From: Verrucomicrobiota bacterium
Lineage (GTDB): Bacteria > Bacteroidota > Bacteroidia > Chitinophagales > UBA8649
Reading direction: 5' to 3'
Assembly: GCA_017853115.1 (NCBI GenBank)
Contig: JAFMKE010000010.1
Span: forward strand, 1 to 34,481
DNA: 34,481 bases
Shown here: positions 27,951 to 34,481 of the stretch, piece by piece
How positions within the stretch are numbered: position 1 is the first letter of the stretch
Layout: every line of letters starts with the position of its first letter
Made by a program: the position numbers and the translations under genes
The notes under the pieces: model-generated
Databases searched by the model: none
Seen by the model: only the letters and a program-made list of their open reading frames with translations
What the model was told of the DNA's origin: nothing

Positions 27951-29174
27951 TTAAGAAGCACTTTTAGGGTAACAACAATAATGTTTGGTAACTGCTTTTT
28001 GCATAGCTAAAGAACTCCATTGATCTGAGGCTTTGTCAAAGTCTTGTAACTTTCCATTCTTACCGAGAATTTTTATTTCTACCTGTTTTGGGTTGTACAA
28101 GTAAGTCGTGATTGACTTATTGATGATCAAAAAATCTGCATCTGGTTCATTTAACTCAAAACGCTTCATTATCTGATGTTTTACTGTTTCTATCTTTTTT
28201 GAATCAAAAGAGTCTTCCTGAAGTTTAATTTTAAATAGTTTCCTTTCTTGAAGGCTACGCGCTAAAAAAGCAAGAATTTTATCTTCTTCATATTGCCAAC
28301 TCTTTACTGCCGAAAGAATGTCGATATCATCTAAATTCGCATAATTAACCAAAAGCTTTTTATCGGATCGCAAATTGTCTGCTTGATCTTTATATAAAAA
28401 TTCAGCTAGCGCTTTTGAGCAAGGCAGTTTCTGCCCCTGAGCAACAAGATACTTTGCCCTTAGAATAAGCTTAATTAGCATCTCCTCAGCACAAACAACG
28501 GTCTTATGGAGGTATACTTGCCAGTACATGATTCTTCTGGAAATTAAAAACTTTTCTATCGAATAAATCGCTTTAGATTCTAGAACTAAGGCATTATCTA
28601 CCACATCCATCATATCAATCAGCCGATTGTAATTAATCACCCCCTCACTCACACCGGTAAAGAAACTATCACGAGTGAGGTAATCCAATCGATCGACATC
28701 CAATTGACCACTTACTAGTTGGTGTAAAAATTTCTTTGGATATTCATTCTTAAAAATCCTTATGGCTAAATCAAGCTGACCTTGAAACTCTGCATTTAAG
28801 CTTTCCATAAAAAGAAGAGAAATTTCCTCGTGTGAAATATCTCGCATTAAGGTATGCTCCAATGTATGAGAAAAAGGCCCGTGTCCAATATCGTGCAGTA
28901 AAATAGCAATCTGAGCACCCTGCTCTTCTTCCGGTGAAATTTCTACGCCTTTATTTTTTAAAGTCATTAGTGCTTTTCGCATTAAATGGTAGGCGCCAAG
29001 CGCATGATGAAAACGGGTATGGTGGGCTCCAGGATAAACAAAATCAGTCAGGCCAAGTTGCTTGATTCGACGTAGACGTTGAAAATAAGGGTGCTCTATA
29101 ATGGCGTATATCAATTCATCATGAATGGCTATGAATCCATGTACAGGGTCATTGATTACTTTTTGTTTGAACAT
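27951..29174 (-). CDS. HD-domain phosphohydrolase (dGTPase/SAMHD1-like superfamily)
   Basis: 407 aa; KVINDPVHGFIAI, HTRFHHALGAYHLM, AILLHDIGHGPFSHTLEHTL, QLDVDRLDYLTRDSFFTGVSEG. Confidence 0.94.
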   Translation of the reverse strand: MFKQKVINDPVHGFIAIHDELIYAIIEHPYFQRLRRIKQLGLTDFVYPGAHHTRFHHALGAYHLMRKALMTLKNKGVEISPEEEQGAQIAILLHDIGHGPFSHTLEHTLMRDISHEEISLLFMESLNAEFQGQLDLAIRIFKNEYPKKFLHQLVSGQLDVDRLDYLTRDSFFTGVSEGVINYNRLIDMMDVVDNALVLESKAIYSIEKFLISRRIMYWQVYLHKTVVCAEEMLIKLILRAKYLVAQGQKLPCSKALAEFLYKDQADNLRSDKKLLVNYANLDDIDILSAVKSWQYEEDKILAFLARSLQERKLFKIKLQEDSFDSKKIETVKHQIMKRFELNEPDADFLIINKSITTYLYNPKQVEIKILGKNGKLQDFDKASDQWSSLAMQKAVTKHYCCYPKSAS

Positions 29175-29280
29175 AGCTCAAAGATAAACTTTTCTCTAGG
29201 ATATCCGATGTGGGGGGCATCTATCCTTGTTGGCTCAAATTTTCTAATAATTATTGTATTTTCACATAAAATATTACCCA

Positions 29281-30827
29281 TGAGAACGCTCTTATTTTTG
29301 TTTACTTTCCTTATTCTTAGCGTAAATGCTCAACAGGATTTTCATCGTTGCTACACAACTGAATATCTAGATTTTATAGAGCTTCAAAAACCTGGAATTA
29401 AAGCACAAAGCCAAGCGCTTTTTAATGCGGCTATGGCATATGCCCATGAGCATTATTCGCATAAAGGGACGCATGCAGCTCCAGACACTATATACAGAAT
29501 ACCCGTAGTTTTTCACGTGGTTTATAATGGTGGAAATCAAAATACCGATTATGCGCTTTTAGAAAGTCAGATTGAAGTACTTAATGAAGATTACCGAAGA
29601 CAGAATGCAGACACCGTAAATACACGATCAATTTTTAAAGATAGAGCTGCAGACGTTGGTTTTGAGTTTTTTCTGGCAACGATAGATCCAGATGGTAACC
29701 CGACAAATGGTGTTACTCGCACACCGACTAATTCTACATTTAGCTTCTTCAATTTAGACGCCATGAAATCTTCAGCTACTGGAGGCAAAGATGCTTGGGA
29801 TACAGATGAGTATTTAAATATTTGGGTTTGTGACCTCGGAGGTTTGGTTCTTGGTTTTGCTTATCCTCCAGTAGGCGCTCCAAATTGGCCCGCCGGACAA
29901 GGAGCAGGAAGTTCTGCAGAAGAAGGCGTAGTAATTCATTATGAAGTAGTTGGAAGAAATAATCCATTAGCTTCAGGTCAATTGAGTATAGCTGATCAAG
30001 GAAGAACTGCCGTTCATGAAGTTGGACATTTTTGGGGTTTGCGCCACATTTGGGGAGATAGTGGTAATCCGTTTACAGGTGCTCCGGATTGTGACATAAC
30101 ACAAGACGATGGATTTTCTGACACTCCTCATGCAGGCAATAACTCACAAGTCTCGGGTTGTTCCTTTAGTAAAAACACCTGTAGCAATGGAGAGTCGCCT
30201 GATGAACCAGATATGGTTGAAAATTATATGGATTACTCGACTGAAAGTTGTCAGAATATGTTTACGCAACAACAAGCTGATTTGATGCGTAGTATGGCTG
30301 TGATTGGTCGTCCTGGTTTAGGTAAAGTCATTGCTACCGAAACATACGAACTCGAAGCGGGACAATGGATCGTAGTTAATGGAACAGATACTTTTCAAAT
30401 TGTCACGGGGGTTTCTGTTCCTTTGGAAAATGGTGATCAGGTGATGTTTTTAAACTTAAATAATGGTTACGAATATACTGTTAATCAAGGTTCAACGACA
30501 CTTTCGGGACCAGGCACGGCATTTTTAGTTGAGGATGGAACTGTTAGTTTCTCACAGACCCAAACAGGTATTAAAGACGTATATGAGTCTTCAATTTCGC
30601 TATATCCGAATCCAAGCAAATCATCTTTCACGATTCAACATACTATGGATGGTGAATCACTTCAATTAGAACTCATCAATCAATTTGGACAAGTCGTACT
30701 ATCTAAAGAATTGAATTCTACAAGAGAAGTTATAAGCACGACGGATATCAATTCCGGCATTTACTTTGTGAAAATTAGGAATCATTTGGAAGCAGTTGGT
30801 GTTATGAAACTACAAATTCAGAAATAA
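29281..30827 (+). CDS. Secreted M43-type zinc metalloprotease with T9SS C-terminal sorting domain
   Basis: Track ORF begins at 29079 but overlaps the divergent HD gene; ATG at 29281 gives a clean signal peptide MRTLLFLFTFLILSVNAQ. Zinc motif HEVGHFWGLRH; FSDTPHAGNNS; ENYMDYSTESCQNMFTQQQ; C-terminus LYPNPSKSSFTIQ...GIYFVKIRNHLEAVGVMKLQIQK. Confidence 0.93.
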
Positions 30828-30836
30828 AAAGTACAT

Positions 30837-31382
30837 ATGAAGATCTTAGCTTTTTCAGGTAGTAATAGTAGTTCATCAATAAATAGAAAACTTCTTCAAT
30901 ATGCCGTTTCTTTCTTTACCAATGATGAAGTAAAAAGTTTAGATATTAACGACTACGAAATGCCCATATATAGCATGGATAGAGAGTTAAATGAAGGAGT
31001 GCCCAACAAAGCCGTGCAGTTTTCCGATGAGATTGCACAAGCAGACATGATCTTACTCTCCTTAAATGAACATAATGGAGCATACTCTGCTGCTTTTAAA
31101 AATATTTTTGATTGGTTATCTAGAGTTCCTAATCGTTCAGTTTTTCAAGACAAGGGAATCTTTTTAATAGCAACCTCGCCTGGAGCTCGAGGAGGTTCTA
31201 ATGTGCTTGAAATGGCGAAAAATCGATTTCCTTGGAACGGAGGGAAAGTTTTAGATTCATTTTCTTTACCCAGTTTTGAAGAAACCTTTGACGAGGAAAA
31301 AGGCGTAATCTGCAATGATACTTTGCGAGAAGAACTAGAAAGGAAAATAGAAGCAATTAAACTTTCTTATTCTCAGAAGTGA
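30837..31382 (+). CDS. NADPH-dependent FMN reductase-like flavoprotein
   Basis: 181 aa; MKILAFSGSNSSSSINRKLLQYA; LDINDYEMPIYSMDRE; SLNEHNGAYSAAFKNIFDWLSR; FLIATSPGARGGSNVLE. Confidence 0.9.
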   Translation: MKILAFSGSNSSSSINRKLLQYAVSFFTNDEVKSLDINDYEMPIYSMDRELNEGVPNKAVQFSDEIAQADMILLSLNEHNGAYSAAFKNIFDWLSRVPNRSVFQDKGIFLIATSPGARGGSNVLEMAKNRFPWNGGKVLDSFSLPSFEETFDEEKGVICNDTLREELERKIEAIKLSYSQK

Positions 31383-31489
31383 AACCCGAAGCTTTATCGA
31401 AAATTAAACTGGTTGTATTAAAATAAATCTCTGGCATTGAGAGTTTTATTTATGTAATCTTGATTAACTGAGCATTTAAGAAATTAACT

Positions 31490-33043
31490 ATGGCAAAGAT
31501 TCGCGTACTATGGGCAGATGATGAAATTGACTTATTGAAGCCTCAAATCATGTTTTTAGAAAATAAAGGCTATGAGATTATTCCTGTTACCAATGGACAA
31601 GACGCTATTGACATTGTAAAGGAGGAAGAAGTAGATGTGGTTTTTCTTGATGAATCAATGCCTGGGCTTTCTGGTCTTGAAACTTTACCAAAAATTAAAG
31701 AAATAAAGCAGCATCTTCCTGTGGTGATGATCACCAAGAATGAGGAAGAAGATCTCATGGAAGAGGCCATTGGATCGCAAATTACAGACTATTTGATTAA
31801 ACCCGTCAAATCGCAACAAATTCAGTTGACACTCAAGAAGATTGTAGATAACAAGCGATTGATAAAGGAAAAAACACAATCAAATTACCAGCAAGAATTT
31901 CAACGCTTATTTATGCGGATGCAAGATCAATTAGATCATGAAGAGTGGGCAGAACTGTATAAAAAGCTTGTTTTTTGGGAGTTGGAGTTAGAGAAATCCA
32001 ATACAGTGGAAATGGCTGAAATCCTCGGCTCGCAGAAAGCTGAAGCCAATAAGGAATTCTGTAAGTATATATCTCGTAATTACCTCGATTGGTTCAAGAA
32101 CAGTAGCGAAGGTCCTTTACTTTCACATCAAGTAATGAAAGAAAAAGTATTTGATTTGCTGAAACAAGACAAACCGACTTTTTTTATCTTGGTAGATAAC
32201 CTCCGTTATGACCAATGGAAAGTCATTGAACCCGCCATTTTAGATAATTTTAAAGTTCAAGAAGAAAAAATGTTTTACAGCATTTTACCTACAGCAACTC
32301 AATACGCTCGAAATGCTATGTTTAGTGGTTTAACTCCACTTGAAATTCAAGAACACTACCCTAACTATTGGAAAAACGATGATGATGATGGCGGGAAAAA
32401 TCTATATGAAGAAGAGTTAGTTAAAGAGCTGATCAAACGCAATTTCCGTGATGAGATAAAAGTATCCTACACCAAGGTAACCAACTTTGAAAAGGGAAAA
32501 GAGTTGGAAGATAAAATACTCAATGGTCTTACCAATCGATTGAACGTTATTGTATATAACTTCGTCGATACCATTTCTCATGCAAAAACTGAAATGGATA
32601 TGATTAAAGAATTGGCAAGTGATGATAGTGCTTATCGTTCATTAACCGCCAGTTGGTTTGACCATTCACCATTACAAAATGCTATTCAAAAGTTGGCCGG
32701 GAAAGATGTTAATATTGTTATTACAACCGATCACGGAACCAAGCTCGTATCGCATCCCTCAAAATGCGTAGGTGATCGAGACACTACTTCAAATATTCGT
32801 TATAAAACGGGGAAAAGCCTAGCTTATGATGCCCGAGATGTTTTTGAAGTGAAAAATCCAAAAGAAGCGCAATTACCCTCATCAAGAATTAGCTCGAGCT
32901 ACATTTTCGCGAAAGAAGATATTTACTTAGTCTATCAAAATAACTATAATAAGTTTGCGAATTATTTTAAAGATACCTTTCAACATGGAGGTATTTCTCT
33001 TGAGGAAATGATTATCCCATTCGTCGTGCTTAAAAGTAAATGA
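31490..33043 (+). CDS. porX: T9SS regulator PorX-like: response regulator receiver fused to PglZ (alkaline phosphatase superfamily) domain
   Basis: 517 aa; receiver WADDEIDLLKPQIMFLENKGYE, VVFLDESMPGLSG, VVMITKNEEE, DYLIKPV; PglZ part FILVDNLRYDQWKVIEP, TATQYARNAMFSGL, NVIVYNFVDTISHAKTEMD, VITTDHGT. Confidence 0.93.
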   Translation: MAKIRVLWADDEIDLLKPQIMFLENKGYEIIPVTNGQDAIDIVKEEEVDVVFLDESMPGLSGLETLPKIKEIKQHLPVVMITKNEEEDLMEEAIGSQITDYLIKPVKSQQIQLTLKKIVDNKRLIKEKTQSNYQQEFQRLFMRMQDQLDHEEWAELYKKLVFWELELEKSNTVEMAEILGSQKAEANKEFCKYISRNYLDWFKNSSEGPLLSHQVMKEKVFDLLKQDKPTFFILVDNLRYDQWKVIEPAILDNFKVQEEKMFYSILPTATQYARNAMFSGLTPLEIQEHYPNYWKNDDDDGGKNLYEEELVKELIKRNFRDEIKVSYTKVTNFEKGKELEDKILNGLTNRLNVIVYNFVDTISHAKTEMDMIKELASDDSAYRSLTASWFDHSPLQNAIQKLAGKDVNIVITTDHGTKLVSHPSKCVGDRDTTSNIRYKTGKSLAYDARDVFEVKNPKEAQLPSSRISSSYIFAKEDIYLVYQNNYNKFANYFKDTFQHGGISLEEMIIPFVVLKSK

Positions 33044-33459
33044 TGGAAAGTTTTATAGTTAAAAACGAAAGTGAAATACCCCATTTGGCCCTGGAGCTTC
33101 GTGAGTGGATTGTTGCGCAAAAAAATATTCTTTTCTATGGTGAGATGGGTGCAGGAAAAACCACTTTAATTAAAGGTATCTGCGCAGCCTTAGGTTCTAG
33201 TAATGAAATTTCAAGTCCCACCTACGCGCTAGTCAATGAATACGAAGGAGACAATTACTTAATTTATCATTTTGATTTGTTTCGTTTAAAATCCTTTGAA
33301 GAGGTCTTAGATATCGGTTTTGAAGAGTATATCGATAGTGATGCCATATGCCTCATAGAATGGCCGGAGAAAATTGAGTCCCTTGTCGAACATGGTTTAA
33401 AAATCGAAATAGATAAAATAGATTTTAATACTAGAAAAATTAGTATTTTTAAATTCTAG
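33040..33459 (+). CDS. tsaE: tRNA threonylcarbamoyladenosine biosynthesis ATPase TsaE
   Basis: 139 aa; FYGEMGAGKTTLIKGICAALGSSNEISSPTYALVNEY, YHFDLFRLKSFEEVLDIGFEEY, ICLIEWPEK. Start overlaps the porX stop (ATGA). Confidence 0.95.
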   Translation: MMESFIVKNESEIPHLALELREWIVAQKNILFYGEMGAGKTTLIKGICAALGSSNEISSPTYALVNEYEGDNYLIYHFDLFRLKSFEEVLDIGFEEYIDSDAICLIEWPEKIESLVEHGLKIEIDKIDFNTRKISIFKF

Positions 33460-33477
33460 TGAATTGTTTTATCTATC

Positions 33478-34481
33478 ATGGCGAATAAAGAGAAAAATTT
33501 TGAAGGAATAACAGAAAAACTCGGTTTACTACCTCAGGAGCAGGCTGTTATGACTGCTCAAAAAAAAGGCAAACTCTTTATAGGCCTTCCCAAAGAACGA
33601 ACATTTGACGAAAATCGAATTGGATTAACTCCAGATGCGGTTGAAATGCTTGTTGCCAATGGACATCGAGTGATTGTTGAGCACGATGCAGGTAAGGCTT
33701 GTGGCTTTTATGATCACTTATATAGTGAAGCGGGTGGTGAAATTAGTAAAAACACAGAAGAGGTTTTTCAGGCTGACATCCTTATTAAGGTAGCTCCTCC
33801 TACTCTATTTGAGATTGAGTTGATGAGGCCTGGACAACACCTAATTTCACCTATACATATGCCAAGTATTAGTAAAGAGTACTTGTATGCTTTGATGAAA
33901 AAGAAAGTTAATGCCATTGCTTATGAGTTTTTGCGAGATGACTCAAACAACTACCCCTTTGTTAGTGCAATGAGTGAGATAGCCGGTTCCAATGCTGTTC
34001 TTATTGGTGCCGAGTTGTTAAGTAATGTGCATAATGGTAAAGGTATTTTACTGGGTGGAATATCGGGTGTGCCGCCGGCTAAAGTGGTTATTTTGGGGGC
34101 TGGTGTTGTAGGAACTTTTGCTTCACGTGCAGCAATTGGACTTGGCGCGCAAGTCTCAGTTTTCGATAATGATGTGTATCGCCTAAACCACTTACAGAAT
34201 AATATTGGTCAACGAATTTTCAATTCTGTAATTACCCCGGAGATTCTCAGAAAAGAATTGGAGGGTGCAGATTTAGTGATTGGCGCTATACATAGTAAAC
34301 AGGGAAGAACGCCTGTCATTGTCTCTGAAGAAATGATAGCAAACATGAAAGCGGGTTCAGTCATTGTCGACGTAAGTATTGACCAAGGAGGCTGTTTCGA
34401 AACCAGTGAAATGACGACTTTGAAAAAACCTACTTTTATCAAACATGATGTGATTCATTACTGTGTGCCTAATATTCCATC
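33478..34481 (+). CDS. ald: Alanine dehydrogenase, 3'-truncated by window end
   Basis: My translation from ATG 33478: MANKEKNFEGITEKLGLLPQEQAVMTAQKKGKLFIGLPKERTFDENRIGLTPDAVEMLVANGHRVIVEHDAG...VVILGAGVVGTFASRAAIGLGAQVSVFDND...VIVDVSIDQGGCFETS. Absent from the ORF track because there is no stop in the window. Confidence 0.92.
   Translation, partial: MANKEKNFEGITEKLGLLPQEQAVMTAQKKGKLFIGLPKERTFDENRIGLTPDAVEMLVANGHRVIVEHDAGKACGFYDHLYSEAGGEISKNTEEVFQADILIKVAPPTLFEIELMRPGQHLISPIHMPSISKEYLYALMKKKVNAIAYEFLRDDSNNYPFVSAMSEIAGSNAVLIGAELLSNVHNGKGILLGGISGVPPAKVVILGAGVVGTFASRAAIGLGAQVSVFDNDVYRLNHLQNNIGQRIFNSVITPEILRKELEGADLVIGAIHSKQGRTPVIVSEEMIANMKAGSVIVDVSIDQGGCFETSEMTTLKKPTFIKHDVIHYCVPNIP

Noticed and set aside
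29079-29280. Upstream extension of the second M43 protease ORF
   Set aside because: Overlaps the start of the divergent HD gene by 96 bp and puts ~67 residues before a clean signal peptide; ATG at 29281 is the more plausible start.
1-34481. Search for CRISPR arrays, tRNA/rRNA genes, IS elements, prophage, toxin-antitoxin or defence islands
   Set aside because: No regularly spaced direct repeats, transposase/integrase motifs, terminal inverted repeats or cloverleaf-like segments were noticed; nearly all sequence is explained by housekeeping genes. Scanning by eye is limited, so tRNAscan-SE, Infernal and DefenseFinder would be decisive.

Overview
This window looks like an ordinary, gene-dense chromosomal segment from a Bacteroidetes (probably Flavobacteriales-like) bacterium. 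Supporting signs are a LpxC-FabZ fusion, a PUR/DUF3276 protein, type IX secretion (T9SS) C-terminal sorting domains, PorX, TAnnTTTG-type promoter motifs and AT-rich coding. I could assign about 29 coding regions. They include a truncated 10-TM putative metal exporter, SufS, YchF, an ABC exporter, a Leu/Glu-type dehydrogenase, a NusB-DUF1573-YajC-CoaE block, BioA, an aldehyde dehydrogenase, Mdh, TilS, EtfBA, a bifunctional-nuclease (BFN/DUF151) protein and a CNT nucleoside transporter. An HD/LpxD/LpxC-FabZ/LpxA/ABC/FabD minus-strand cluster follows, then PorX, TsaE and a 3'-truncated alanine dehydrogenase. Two M43-type metalloproteases carry T9SS sorting domains. I saw no tRNA/rRNA, CRISPR array, IS element, prophage or defence island. 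No clearly new biological system is evident. The items most worth a second look are a lipoprotein-like extracytoplasmic domain fused to the CNT transporter, an orphan ABC ATPase inside the lipid A/fab cluster, the PGCGG internal duplication in the metal exporter, an apparent absence of ybbR between yajC and coaE, T9SS protease cargo close to porX, and an unassigned polytopic membrane protein. All family calls come from reading motifs, not from database searches.
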